Source: Corynebacterium mustelae (GTDB taxonomy: Bacteria > Actinomycetota > Actinomycetes > Mycobacteriales > Mycobacteriaceae). Taken from it: a DNA stretch of 64,000 nt. Under the pieces are notes generated by a model. That model did not search any database. It had not been told where the DNA came from and was given only the letters and a program-made list of their open reading frames with translations. The DNA lies in the NCBI RefSeq assembly GCF_001020985.1, contig NZ_CP011542.1:1178001-1242000 (forward strand). Reading direction: 5' to 3'. Position numbers and translations under genes: made by a program. Shown here piece after piece: positions 45,924 to 54,707 of the stretch (the first letter of the stretch is position 1; every line of letters starts with the position of its first letter).

Positions 45924-46505
45924 TTAGTCCCACTTCTTCAGCCAGCTGTCGCTGAGATAATACTGCGGGAAATCCACGAAATCTTCATGCAGGCCGCCAA
46001 TATTGCGCCCTGTCAGTTCGCCATCGGAATCATGTTCCATCAACGACCATCCGAATGAGTCGTCGCCGACGATGTTATGCGGATCGTCGAGAAGATGGGC
46101 GGCAACGTTATACATCATGCCAAGGCCGTAATTACGCAAGTATTCCGTCAACCGTTCCTCGCCGATCTCGGCGGCGATAGCTTCCGTTTCCGCCTCGAAA
46201 GCCTCGGCGCGTTCGTCGCCGTCATACTCACTGCACGAAAGCATGTCGCTGGCTAAGCTTTGATTGTCGGTTACGTCGTAGATCATGCGATAAAGCTCCT
46301 TGAGCACGAGGAACCGGGCATGTTGCGGAATTCTAGTTTCCGAAACGCAGCCTAGAGCTTCCTGAATGGGGTTGCGCGCCTCTTGCTGTTCAAAGCGGTG
46401 CACCAATTCGTTAAACCTTGCGCGGTCTGTTTCGTTCAAGGATTCCAATTGCCGTTTAACCAGAGCGCGATCGGATTCGGGTAGTTGATTAAGCAGTTCG
46501 TCCAT
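45924..46505 (-). CDS. Acidic unknown protein, paralogue 1 of a tandem pair
   Basis: This 193-residue soluble acidic protein has no family I know. It has an N-terminal helical segment (PESDRALVKRQLESLNETDR), then a core GEERLTEYLRNYGLGMMYNV, a FGWSLMEHDSDGELTG segment, and GGLHEDFVDFPQYYLSD at the end. The core matches the adjacent 46540-47166 product: GREKLVQFLRAYGLILMCNL, FGLWELNDEGDADG, and CLHEMYFGFADELSDQW. The two are tandem duplicates that have diverged. Small acidic, duplicated and variable proteins of this kind often act as immunity proteins, but that is only inference. Confidence 0.72.
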   Translation of the reverse strand: MDELLNQLPESDRALVKRQLESLNETDRARFNELVHRFEQQEARNPIQEALGCVSETRIPQHARFLVLKELYRMIYDVTDNQSLASDMLSCSEYDGDERAEAFEAETEAIAAEIGEERLTEYLRNYGLGMMYNVAAHLLDDPHNIVGDDSFGWSLMEHDSDGELTGRNIGGLHEDFVDFPQYYLSDSWLKKWD

Positions 46506-46539
46506 AGCTCTTACACTCTCTTTCGTCTTGTTTGTTGGT

Positions 46540-47166
46540 TTAGTTTCCTATGGAGCTATACCACTGGTCGGATAGTTCATCGGCAAACCCAAAATACATT
46601 TCGTGGAGGCAATCAATGGGGTAGCCGTCAGCATCGCCCTCATCGTTTAATTCCCATAATCCGAAACTGCCGCCCTGGAATTGTTCGTCAAAAACTAGCA
46701 CCAGGTTACACATGAGGATAAGCCCATAGGCGCGCAGAAACTGCACGAGTTTCTCACGGCCGACTTTCTCGGTGATCTCCGAAACGTCGGCGTCAAAGTC
46801 GCCGTCGTAGATGCGATGGTTGTCATAAAGCGCATCGGACCCGTATTCAAGATGCCTGGAAACCTCGGCTATGATGCTAAAAATCTCAAGCAAAACGTCG
46901 TAATGGCATCGGATGATGGGATCTTTGTTAACCCTGTCCGGATGCGCGAAATACTCCAGCGTCTCATAATTTTCCTCAGGCTGCTTGTCGACGCCGCCAC
47001 CCAGGTCTGCGGTTTCGGCCGGTGGTGCCGGTTCGGATGGCTCCGGCGCGGTAGAAATGAGAAACGATGCATCGATTAAATCATCAATGAGTTGTTCCAC
47101 CTGGCTGCGTTGGTTGGGTTCTAAGGTGTTGAGAAATGCTTCTAGCCGATTGAGGGTGTCGGACAT
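46540..47166 (-). CDS. Acidic unknown protein, paralogue 2 of a tandem pair
   Basis: This 208-residue paralogue of the gene downstream has an extra N-terminal helix pair (NRLEAFLNTLEPNQRSQVEQ) and a proline-rich acidic linker (EPSEPAPPAETADLGGGVD). The shared core is described under the neighbour. The ATG at 47166 (MSDTLNRLEA) is chosen because a GGGAACCT-type purine site precedes it and the longer frame to 47253 has poor composition. It is 34 bases upstream of paralogue 1, so probably one transcript. One GCTTGTCGACG word lies at 46983-46993. Confidence 0.72.
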   Translation of the reverse strand: MSDTLNRLEAFLNTLEPNQRSQVEQLIDDLIDASFLISTAPEPSEPAPPAETADLGGGVDKQPEENYETLEYFAHPDRVNKDPIIRCHYDVLLEIFSIIAEVSRHLEYGSDALYDNHRIYDGDFDADVSEITEKVGREKLVQFLRAYGLILMCNLVLVFDEQFQGGSFGLWELNDEGDADGYPIDCLHEMYFGFADELSDQWYSSIGN

Positions 47167-47261
47167 TAGGTTCCCTTCAGCTATCGGGGCGGGGAAATAC
47201 TTTTTCAAAGATACATCTGTTCGTTCGGTGCCGTGGTGGAAATGAAAGTACACTTAAACGC

Positions 47262-48866
47262 ATGTCCAAATTGTGTCGCGGCGGTGTGCTGCTTATGGTT
47301 GCGTTGTGCACGGTGGCGTGCTCAGCCACACCCGGCCCCGCGCCAGTGGAAGACCCCATAGCTTCGGTTTCGCCTAAACCCACTACCACCTCCACACAGC
47401 CACGCAAACAAGCCCAGGAATTAGCAATAGGGATCGACCCGGTGTACACCGGGTTTAATCCGCATTTGCTTGCCGACGATTCCCGCTTCACTCAAACCCT
47501 CGCCGGATTGGTGCTACCGAGTACCTTTATTGCAGGCACAATCAACGGTGATTTACTGGAATCCGTTGAAGTAATAGATGAATCCGGCACGGTCATCAAC
47601 ACCATCACACCTACCGACGAAGAAAACAAAGAAGAAACACAACCGGAACAGCCCCCATTGGTAGAAGCAAAAACTATCAGGTACCAATTAGCGCCCGAGG
47701 CGCAGTGGAGCGATGGCACACCAATTACGGTGGCAGATTTTGAGTATCTTTGGGATTCGATGCTTAAGACGCCCGGAACGGTTAATCCGGCAGGTTACCG
47801 GGCGATTGAGGATGTGACATCGGCAAGCGGCGGCAAAGTCATTGAAGTTACCTTCGCCGAAAGCTTTAGCCAGTGGCGCACGCTGTTTAACCATCTTTTG
47901 CCGAGTCATTTGCTGCGCGGCGAGAAATTCAGCACCGTTTTAGCAGGCGGTATCCCGGCGTCTGCCGGGAAGTTCACCATGCGTAATTTCGACCGCAATC
48001 GCGGGGTCGTAACATTAAACCGAAACGACAGGTTCTGGGGTAAAGAACCTGCCCGGGTGGAAATCGTGAGTTTCAGGGAAATCCGCTCCACCGCCCAAGG
48101 TTTGGAACTAATCAGCAATGGCCAGATCAGTTTCATGGACATCACTCCCACCCAAACCTCCACACGTGCCTTTGAACTTATTCCAGATACTCAAGTGCGG
48201 GTTGAGGCAGATAGCTATGCGCTGGAAGTCGTGGCGAACGCTAAATTATCAAAAATATTGCGCCAAGAACTGCAAACGATTATCGACCCAACTTTGATCG
48301 CGCAGTTAGCCTACGGCCGGGATTCGGAGATGTCGGTTCCAGAACGGGACCATAAGCCAGAGCCGCTGCATCTTAAGGCGATGACCGAGCCGCTGCGGAT
48401 AGGGGTGGACCCAGCGAATCCGGTGGCTGCGGCAGCCGCCACCACCATGGTTCATGTTTTAGCTGGAATGGACGTGAGGGCTACCGTTGTTCAGGCTGAT
48501 ACTAATGAACTGATGCGTAGTCTGATTCCGGCAGGTGGTGTTGATGTGGTGGTGGCGTTAAGCAACACCACTGTGGCGGATAAATATGCCTGCCCGGTAA
48601 AAGAGGTGTTGGGGGCGAATCGGTCTGGTTATTGCAACGAGGAAACGGAGATATTTCTCAAGGAATACAATGCCGGGCTGAAAACGGAAGAAGAACTAGA
48701 AAAAGTTATAGCCGAGCTAGAAGCCGAAGAAGCATTGGTTACCACCCTTGCTTACGACGTACGGTTGGAGGTACTAGGAAAAGGTATCCTAGGACCAGAC
48801 GAGGACTTGACCCAGTGGCCGGATGGCCTTAGTTCCTTGGAACAGTGGAGGATCGAAACCAAATGA
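47262..48866 (+). CDS. Family-5 substrate-binding lipoprotein
   Basis: This 534-residue lipoprotein has MSKLCRGGVLLMVALCTVAC (lipobox VAC), a Pro/Thr-rich linker, then an OppA-like fold: GIDPVYTGFNPHLLADDSRF, WSDGTPITVADFEYLWDSML, KVIEVTFAESFSQWRTL, and DRNRGVVTLNRNDRFWGKEP. The C-terminal half is poor in the family's usual peptide-pocket motifs. In corynebacteria and mycobacteria a homologue sits next to mshB, and no permease genes accompany it. It may bind a ligand for signalling or share OppBC. It overlaps mshB by four bases. Confidence 0.85.
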   Translation: MSKLCRGGVLLMVALCTVACSATPGPAPVEDPIASVSPKPTTTSTQPRKQAQELAIGIDPVYTGFNPHLLADDSRFTQTLAGLVLPSTFIAGTINGDLLESVEVIDESGTVINTITPTDEENKEETQPEQPPLVEAKTIRYQLAPEAQWSDGTPITVADFEYLWDSMLKTPGTVNPAGYRAIEDVTSASGGKVIEVTFAESFSQWRTLFNHLLPSHLLRGEKFSTVLAGGIPASAGKFTMRNFDRNRGVVTLNRNDRFWGKEPARVEIVSFREIRSTAQGLELISNGQISFMDITPTQTSTRAFELIPDTQVRVEADSYALEVVANAKLSKILRQELQTIIDPTLIAQLAYGRDSEMSVPERDHKPEPLHLKAMTEPLRIGVDPANPVAAAAATTMVHVLAGMDVRATVVQADTNELMRSLIPAGGVDVVVALSNTTVADKYACPVKEVLGANRSGYCNEETEIFLKEYNAGLKTEEELEKVIAELEAEEALVTTLAYDVRLEVLGKGILGPDEDLTQWPDGLSSLEQWRIETK

Positions 48867-49783
48867 CGAATCTAAGCGGCGTTACCATCGTTGCCGTTCA
48901 TGCTCACCCCGATGACGAAGCAATCTGGACCGGTGGAATACTTGCCAGCTTGGCACACCGGGGTGCCAATGTTGTGGTCGTCACCTGTACCTTGGGGGAA
49001 CAAGGCGAGGTTATCGGGGAACCGTTCGCCGATCTCGTAGCCGACCGGGCTGACCAATTAGGTGGTTTTAGGATTCGAGAATTACAAGACTCACTGTCCA
49101 TATTGGGCGCACGTGGCGTGTTCTTAGGCGGAGCTGGGTGCTGGCGTGATTCCGGAATGGCGGGGGATAAAGCCAACGATCACCCCCGGGCCTTTATCAA
49201 TTCCGGCGATCCAGCAGTGGAACAACTCAAAGAGATTTTGCGGGAAACCCCACCGCACATCGTCATCACTTATGGCCCCGATGGCGGGTACGGCCACCCC
49301 GACCACATCAGGGCCCATGAGATCACCCACCAAGCTATCGAGGAACTCGGTTTCGGTTCCCCGATCTTATGGGCAGTGACTGATCGGCACCGGCTGGAAG
49401 AAGGCCTGAACGCCATCGACGTTCCCACGGCTCCTGGCTGGCGGCGAGCTGAACCCGGCGAAATAGCGAGCGTGACCTCCTACGACATCGAGATTCGGCT
49501 CACCGATTTCGCCCTGGCAACAAAAGTCGCAGCGATGAAAGCACATCCCACCCAATTGTGGATAGCCGATGGGCAAGTTAATGCCACCAATCCGCAGGCG
49601 GCTTTTGCTACCACCACTGACGTGGATAAAGCACCATTCGTATTCGCATTGTCCAATCTGATCGCCCAACCAGTACTGCGCTACGAGCACTACCAATTGG
49701 GCACATCAGTTACTAGCGCCAGCCAAGAGAATATCCTTGCGATGGTCGCAGGTGAACTGGAAGCACCAAAGGAGCGTGGCTAG
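48863..49783 (+). CDS. mshB: N-acetyl-glucosaminyl-inositol deacetylase MshB
   Basis: MshB removes acetyl from GlcNAc-Ins in mycothiol synthesis, using zinc. The 306-residue LmbE-fold enzyme has the metal motif VHAHPDDEAIWTGG (His and Asp-Asp) at residue 12, TLGEQGEVIGEPF, VITYGPDGGYGHPDHIRAHE (third zinc His), and the family's LGGAGCWRDSGMAG. The ATG at 48863 overlaps the lipoprotein stop (ATGA). It places the organism among mycothiol-producing actinobacteria. Confidence 0.95.
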   Translation: MTNLSGVTIVAVHAHPDDEAIWTGGILASLAHRGANVVVVTCTLGEQGEVIGEPFADLVADRADQLGGFRIRELQDSLSILGARGVFLGGAGCWRDSGMAGDKANDHPRAFINSGDPAVEQLKEILRETPPHIVITYGPDGGYGHPDHIRAHEITHQAIEELGFGSPILWAVTDRHRLEEGLNAIDVPTAPGWRRAEPGEIASVTSYDIEIRLTDFALATKVAAMKAHPTQLWIADGQVNATNPQAAFATTTDVDKAPFVFALSNLIAQPVLRYEHYQLGTSVTSASQENILAMVAGELEAPKERG

Positions 49784-49784
49784 A

Positions 49785-50195
49785 GTGGACGCGGCGGCGT
49801 CGAAAAGCGAACAGCAGATCACCGAAAAACGAACCTACCAAGGATTCTCCAAAGGTGAGGCGGCCTTTGGCCTGCTGTGGCTAAGCATCGGATCGCTCTT
49901 AAGCGTCTTGCTGGAAGTGGTGTACCTGGGTACCTGGATTTTTGGGGTGCCGGTGCCGTACACCATCCCGATCGCGTTTTTCTTCAACATGGTGCTCACC
50001 AAAACCGCCATGCTGTGGAGCAAAAACACAGCTATCGCACTTATTCCGCTGTGGGTGTGGGTCGCCGGATTCTTCATACTCACCATGATGGTTTCAGTTA
50101 CTGGCGACCAATTAGTTGGGGCAAATATTCGCAGCATAGTGCTACTGGTAGCCGGAGTGATTGGCGGCGGTTGGCCTATGATCGCACAGAAGTGA
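49785..50195 (+). CDS. Four-helix membrane protein, unknown
   Basis: This 136-residue protein has a charged N-terminus (KSEQQITEKRTYQGFSKGE) and four hydrophobic helices (AFGLLWLSIGSLLSVLLEVV, PYTIPIAFFFNMVLT, IALIPLWVWVAGFFIL, SIVLLVAGVIGGGWPMI). The GTG at 49785 begins two bases after the mshB stop and has an AAAGGAG site upstream; a longer frame from 49737 would overlap mshB. Homologues occupy this slot between mshB and fdxC in corynebacteria. A CGTCGAAAAGC word (49798-49808) encodes its first residues. Confidence 0.75.
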   Translation: MDAAASKSEQQITEKRTYQGFSKGEAAFGLLWLSIGSLLSVLLEVVYLGTWIFGVPVPYTIPIAFFFNMVLTKTAMLWSKNTAIALIPLWVWVAGFFILTMMVSVTGDQLVGANIRSIVLLVAGVIGGGWPMIAQK

Positions 50196-50249
50196 CATAA
50201 TAGGGCAATCACCCAAAAATTTAACTCAAACTGGAGAAATTAAACACCA

Positions 50250-50567
50250 ATGACGTACACAATCGCACAGCCCTGCGTTGATGTCATGGACCGAGCCTGC
50301 GTGGAAGAATGCCCAGTTGATTGCATCTACGAAGGCAAACGCATGCTCTATATTCACCCTGATGAATGCGTGGACTGCGGTGCCTGCGAACCCGCATGCC
50401 CCGTCGAAGCTATCTTCTACGAGGACGACGTTCCGGACGAGTGGATCGACTACAACGATGCCAATGCCGCATTCTTCGACGATCTCGGCGCCCCCGGTGG
50501 GGCTGCAAAACTCGGCCCACAGGATTTCGACGCCCCGCTCATTGCGGCGTTACCTCCACAGGCATAA
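50250..50567 (+). CDS. fdxC: 7Fe ferredoxin FdxC
   Basis: This 105-residue low-potential ferredoxin has seven-iron binding: the first set [20 protein letters not shown] and the second [20 protein letters not shown]. Cys spacing CxxxxxCxxxC then CxxCxxCxxxCP fits one 3Fe-4S and one 4Fe-4S cluster. It is an essential electron carrier in mycobacteria. It precedes dapC, as in most actinobacteria. A terminator separates the two here. Confidence 0.95.
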   Translation: MTYTIAQPCVDVMDRACVEECPVDCIYEGKRMLYIHPDECVDCGACEPACPVEAIFYEDDVPDEWIDYNDANAAFFDDLGAPGGAAKLGPQDFDAPLIAALPPQA

Positions 50568-50592
50568 TAAAAACCGAAATTTTAATCGCAAC

Positions 50593-50641
50593 GCAAAAAA
50601 GAACTCCCACCTATGACACATAGGGGAGCGGAGTTCTTTTT
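50593..50641 (+). terminator. Terminator after fdxC
   Basis: AAAAAGAACTCC at 50596-50607 pairs with GGAGTTCTTTTT at 50630-50641, extended internally by CCACC..GGGG. It ends in TTTTT and has A-runs on the other side, so it works in both directions. Confidence 0.8.
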
Positions 50642-50712
50642 GCTGTGCCACTTGAACTAGCATGGGACACTAGTTTCCCGCGTACGCAGCATAACCAACG
50701 AAAAGGTTTCTC

Positions 50713-51819
50713 ATGGCTCGAACCAGTCTAGGCAGCACCCTTCCGGATTTCCCCTGGAACCTCCTTGAACCAGCAAAGGACACCGCAAGCCGCCACCCCG
50801 AAGGCATCGTTAACCTTTCCGTCGGTTCCCCCGTCGACGCGGTAGCGCCCGGGATTCAACTGGCACTAGCCGAAGCCGCGGCCGAACCTGGCTACCCGCA
50901 GACCATCGGCACCCCGAAGCTGCGCCAAGCAATCACCGATTCGTTAGCACGGCGCTACAACGCCCCCGACGTGACAAGTGTCCTGCCCGTCATTGGCACC
51001 AAAGAAGCGATCGCTTGGCTGCCCACCCTGCTTGGATGTGCTGGCACCGTCATCATCCCGGAAATCGCCTACCCCACCTACGAAGTCGCAGCACTGCTTG
51101 CCGGCGCTACCCCGCTACGCAACGATTACTGCTATGAGCTTGACGAGGACACCGCCGCGACCATCGACTTGGTGTTCATAAACTCACCATCAAACCCCAC
51201 CGGCAAAGTCCTCGACGCCGACCACCTGCGCAAAGTCATCGAATGGGCCCGGGCCCACGACGTCGTTGTTGCCAGCGACGAATGTTACCTCGGCCTCACC
51301 TGGGAAGACCCAGCACCATCAATTCTGGATGCGGAAGTAGCAGGCGGAAACTTCGACAACCTCATCGCCATACACTCGCTGTCCAAAACCGCCAATCTGG
51401 CCGGTTACCGCGCCGGATTCCTCGCTGGTTGCCCCACCTTGATCGCGGAACTCACGGAACTGCGCAAGCACGCGGGGCTCATGGTGCCCGCACCCATCCA
51501 GGCCGCAATGACCGAAGCGCTTATCGACGACGACCACGAGGTTTTGCAAAAACTGCGCTACGCTTCCCGCCGCGCGAAACTCATGCGGGCGGTTGTGGAG
51601 GCAGGATTTGAAGTAGTCAATTCCGAAGCTGGACTCTATCTATGGATCACCCGTAACGAGGATTGCTGGGACACCGTGGCCTGGTTCGCCGACAAAGGCA
51701 TCCTGGTCGCGCCGGGTTCCTTCTATGGGCCGAACTCACAACAATTTGTCCGAGTTGCATTGACAGGGACCGACGATGATGTAGCTAAGTTTGTCAGCCG
51801 GTTAAAAGATAACTCGTAG
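50713..51819 (+). CDS. dapC: Succinyldiaminopimelate transaminase
   Basis: DapC transaminates N-succinyl-2-amino-6-oxopimelate in lysine and peptidoglycan synthesis. The 368-residue PLP aminotransferase has the family start LPDFPWNLLEPAKDTA, GTKEAIAWLPTLL, VFINSPSNPTGKVL, DECYLGLTWED, and the PLP lysine in SLSKTANLAGYRAGF (~residue 230), with GLYLWITRNE and VRVALTGTDDD at the end. It starts after an AAAAGG site with its own promoter space. Confidence 0.94.
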   Translation: MARTSLGSTLPDFPWNLLEPAKDTASRHPEGIVNLSVGSPVDAVAPGIQLALAEAAAEPGYPQTIGTPKLRQAITDSLARRYNAPDVTSVLPVIGTKEAIAWLPTLLGCAGTVIIPEIAYPTYEVAALLAGATPLRNDYCYELDEDTAATIDLVFINSPSNPTGKVLDADHLRKVIEWARAHDVVVASDECYLGLTWEDPAPSILDAEVAGGNFDNLIAIHSLSKTANLAGYRAGFLAGCPTLIAELTELRKHAGLMVPAPIQAAMTEALIDDDHEVLQKLRYASRRAKLMRAVVEAGFEVVNSEAGLYLWITRNEDCWDTVAWFADKGILVAPGSFYGPNSQQFVRVALTGTDDDVAKFVSRLKDNS

Positions 51820-51894
51820 TTGGTTAGCGAACGTTCTAGGCATAACCTGGAGATCAGTTTCGCAGCGTTACCGATAATGCGGAGTGCGGAAACA

Positions 51895-52263
51895 CTATAT
51901 TGCCTCGTCCTCCGCGCCGCCTGGGTAGGCGCTGTAGTCGGGTATCCAATCCCCGAGGAAATCGCCGCCTAAGCCGTCGCTAATGGCGGCTAAATCTGTG
52001 CCCAGGTAGTGCACAATCAATTCGGGATGGTTTTCCTCAAATGCGACTAAAAGTTTAAAAATGACTTCATCGATTGTTTTTAGGCATATGTGATTAAAAA
52101 GCTCTTCCGGAATGTTGTTTTCAGCCAGCAACTTCTGAAAATTCTTCGATTCTGGGGTGTTGAATCTTCCGTGATAATCCATCGCCATCGTTGACATGAC
52201 GGCGTCCCTCACGTCGGTGATTAAAATTTTCCCAAAACCTTGCAAAATTTCTTGATCGTCCAT
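51895..52263 (-). CDS. Small conserved protein, unknown (SDGLxGD type)
   Basis: This 122-residue protein reads ICLKTIDEVIFKLLVAFEEN, then LAAISDGLGGDFLGDWIPDY and SAYPGG. The pattern of a T-x-D helix, a FE turn and a terminal SDGLxGDxx-GWI-YS is shared by short proteins found in many bacteria and sometimes near toxins, but I have no family name. The ATG at 52263 has a perfect GGAGGAAC site; an upstream frame to 52311 has none. It converges with the dapC end. Confidence 0.7.
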   Translation of the reverse strand: MDDQEILQGFGKILITDVRDAVMSTMAMDYHGRFNTPESKNFQKLLAENNIPEELFNHICLKTIDEVIFKLLVAFEENHPELIVHYLGTDLAAISDGLGGDFLGDWIPDYSAYPGGAEDEAI

Positions 52264-52534
52264 TGTTCCTCCGCCAGATGTGCAGGTACATGCAATCACC
52301 AGTAATAGCATGCGGCGGCATCTTGAAGAGCACTAAAGAAGAGGATTTCTACTTTTCAGATTTCCAAGAGACGTTGGTGGGAAGCGAACGGCAAGAATTT
52401 TTATGTCAAGCTGGGCTTCAAACCCGCGTGTGCGAACAGATTGACAGCCCGTCCCATCAGCGCTACATTCTGTTGTGCCCGGCAAAAACGCGATGGTTGT
52501 GCTTAACGGAAAACAATATATGAAGGGGAAATGT
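52264..52534. other. Intergenic, possible gene scar
   Basis: 271 bases. One plus frame ending at TAA near 52505 reads RRWWEANGKNFYVKLGFKP, which resembles the end of a GNAT acetyltransferase, then poor composition. No start and no further domain. Probably a remnant. Confidence 0.35.
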
Positions 52535-53095
52535 ATGTCCGTGGTGAGTGAAGAAATTCTCCGGAAATTACAAGAACAGATTTCCAGTGGGGTCGTGGAA
52601 ACATTGCGGTTTGTTTTACACGAGAATAACCCGGGCGAGGTTTTTACTTACGCGCTTTATACGGATGACTATTGTTCCTATGTGGGCTGGGCCGCGAATA
52701 CGCTATCGCATTTCGAGAAAAAGAAAGCAGAATTTCCCGATAGCCGAGATCACGCGTTTGTTCAGTGGTACTACCCAGAATTCTTCATTGGCACAGGGGA
52801 GGCCCCTGCTGAGTTAGATAATATCTTCAACGAAGGGATCCAAAAAGCCCTAGACGAAGCTCAGGGTTTCGTGAATGAGGATAATTTTCCGCAGTTTCAG
52901 TCAGATATATACGACAGCATAATCGGGGCATTTGGGGCGGCAATTCATCAGTTCGATCAGGAAGTGACCGATGCAATTACTTTCTTTGTGTCTATTGCCG
53001 ATAGTGATGATGCGGAAAATCTGGAGAATTACTCGGCAGAAAAGCTTAATTCGGCCGAAAAATACGCCGCGTTCCAGAAACGATATGACAACTAA
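52535..53095 (+). CDS. DUF4303-like protein
   Basis: This 186-residue acidic protein has VFTYALYTDDYCSYVGWAAN followed by a T-L helix, which matches the DUF4303 pattern (F-x-x-A-L-Y-T-D-D-x-x, xxNT). The later region WYYPEFFIGTGEAPAELDNI and FNEGIQKALDEAQ is consistent with its helical second half. DUF4303 proteins often sit near polymorphic-toxin genes as likely immunity proteins. The ATG at 52535 follows AAGGGG; two upstream in-frame ATGs are weaker. Confidence 0.68.
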   Translation: MSVVSEEILRKLQEQISSGVVETLRFVLHENNPGEVFTYALYTDDYCSYVGWAANTLSHFEKKKAEFPDSRDHAFVQWYYPEFFIGTGEAPAELDNIFNEGIQKALDEAQGFVNEDNFPQFQSDIYDSIIGAFGAAIHQFDQEVTDAITFFVSIADSDDAENLENYSAEKLNSAEKYAAFQKRYDN

Positions 53096-53131
53096 CGGGA
53101 CACGGCGTAATTTCGCGGTTTATTAGGTGCG

Positions 53132-53557
53132 TTAGATGCGAATTGCGGTTGTGCATTGAAAGGGGCTGTGGATTTTCACGAGCTCTTTAGCCGTTGGCAG
53201 GGTTATGGAATGACATGTTAATGGTGTTTCCGGGGCGGCTATTAATGTGTATGTTAGGTCGTCGAAATTTATGTCGAAGCTGAAAATGCCTTTCCGGGCG
53301 TAGTGTAAAAATGACTCTAAATACTGGTTACGGCTAGCGGGATCGTCGAAAAGCGGCACGTTTTTCTCGCAAATAACATAGCCGGAAGTAGCGGGAAGCC
53401 CACTAATAACGTCATAGTGAAACTCCCATAATTCCTGCGATTGTTGTAATTCCCGTGGGATTTTATCCGTGCCGCCAGTCGTGAAATGCGCGACGAAATT
53501 CGCGGCGTTTACGGCGAACCAATCGAGATCATGAGACTCGATAAATAGCTTGGTCAT
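53132..53557 (-). CDS. Small protein of unknown function
   Basis: This 141-residue protein begins MTKLFIESHDLDWFAVNAAN and contains LWEFHYDVISGLPATSGYVI, LFDDPASRNQYLESFLHYAR and FDINFDDLTYTLIA. Mixed strands and helices, two cysteines, slightly acidic, no known domain. A dispersed CGTCGAAAAGC word lies at 53344-53354. It stands between two other unknown genes in the small-protein cluster; no operon partner is clear. Confidence 0.6.
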   Translation of the reverse strand: MTKLFIESHDLDWFAVNAANFVAHFTTGGTDKIPRELQQSQELWEFHYDVISGLPATSGYVICEKNVPLFDDPASRNQYLESFLHYARKGIFSFDINFDDLTYTLIAAPETPLTCHSITLPTAKELVKIHSPFQCTTAIRI

Positions 53558-53716
53558 TTTCATTGTTATCGTGGCTCCAACGGCGAGGTACGTGGTTTGT
53601 TACTAGCTAGTGTGTAAAGAATGACCCCTTAAGAGCGCCATCACCTGCGGTACCGACGGCAAACATTAAGCGTTCAGCAGGTGAACATGCAGGTGCTGAC
53701 TGTCCACTTACCTGCA

Positions 53717-54439
53717 TTACAACATCTTTTCCCAACCCAGCTTAAAAAACTCAGGTGCCCCGCGCATCCACTGCTGGATCGCTTCCGCAGCCTCGGCGGG
53801 GCCAGGAACAAACGTGAGATAGTGGTGCTCATTATCACCCTCGTGGTATTCCACCTTCCACCATCCAGGAACTACTGTTTTATCGTTGAAGCGGAAAGTT
53901 GATTCAGTATTGAAGCGGAAAGCCTGGATAAAGCGCTGCTCCTTGCTGGTGGCGTCATCGACAACAATGAAAAACCCATCTGCGTCCGCCGAATAGCTAC
54001 ACGTTTGCGGGATCGCGGCCTCCGACACTGCTAACATGTCGACCTTGCCTGAAACCGACAACCGAAAACGTTGGTCGTCGTCGCCGTAGAGAACCACAAA
54101 GTCCCGTGTGCGGTCGACCATGCCCAAGCCATTGTCAAGCGCAAGCTTCATCAAATACATGTACAGGGATTTGGCGGTGGGCTCGGCAATCAAAATCCAG
54201 ATTATCCTATCGCCCCACACCGTTACGCTTTCATAAAGCTCGTCGCCCGAGTAGGTGCTGAACTCGAAGATAGCGTCGTCGATCTGATCCATGACCGAAT
54301 TAAGCTCAGGGGATGGTGAAGCTTCTCTATTTTTGTAGCGCTGTTTTAGTTCCTCATTCTTCGAGAAAGCACGCGGTCCAATCACAACCTGGTTGTTCTC
54401 ATCACGGTCGGGGATAAACAACAAGATTTCGTATTCCAT
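53717..54439 (-). CDS. Unknown protein in the SCO0854-like cluster
   Basis: This 240-residue acidic protein begins MEYEILLFIPDRDENNQVVI, has a charged helix (SKNEELKQRYKNREASPSPE), a beta-rich centre (ITVWGDRIIWILIA-type, here VTVWGDRIIWILIAEPTAK), and ends with EYHEGDNEHHYLTF and WMRGAPEFFKLGWEKML. I do not recognise the family. The ATG at 54439 is preceded by GCGAGG; an upstream ATG at 54457 is possible. It is downstream of the minus-strand SCO0854-like gene on the same strand, 268 bases away. Confidence 0.65.
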   Translation of the reverse strand: MEYEILLFIPDRDENNQVVIGPRAFSKNEELKQRYKNREASPSPELNSVMDQIDDAIFEFSTYSGDELYESVTVWGDRIIWILIAEPTAKSLYMYLMKLALDNGLGMVDRTRDFVVLYGDDDQRFRLSVSGKVDMLAVSEAAIPQTCSYSADADGFFIVVDDATSKEQRFIQAFRFNTESTFRFNDKTVVPGWWKVEYHEGDNEHHYLTFVPGPAEAAEAIQQWMRGAPEFFKLGWEKML

Positions 54440-54707
54440 TGTGGTAACCTCGCTCAATTCCTGATCTTAGGGGTCTGTCCAAGACAACCTTCTTCTAATC
54501 TAGTTTCAAATGCTTTTTATCGGAGCTTTATCATCAGATTTTCTTATTGTCTTAGGTATAGGACCCACGAAGGTGATAATCACACTTGCGGTGGGGCTTT
54601 GAACAACGCACTGACAATGCGGGAAACAACAAACAGTATGTAACCTGTGGGCCAAAGAAGCCACCACCCGTGCGTTGTGCTTTCCTGCTACAAGGAAATG
54701 CGTTTTC
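54440..54707. other. Gap downstream of SCO0854-like gene A
   Basis: 268 bases without a gene or clear hairpin. If the minus-strand genes are one transcript, this is a long untranslated link. Confidence 0.3.
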
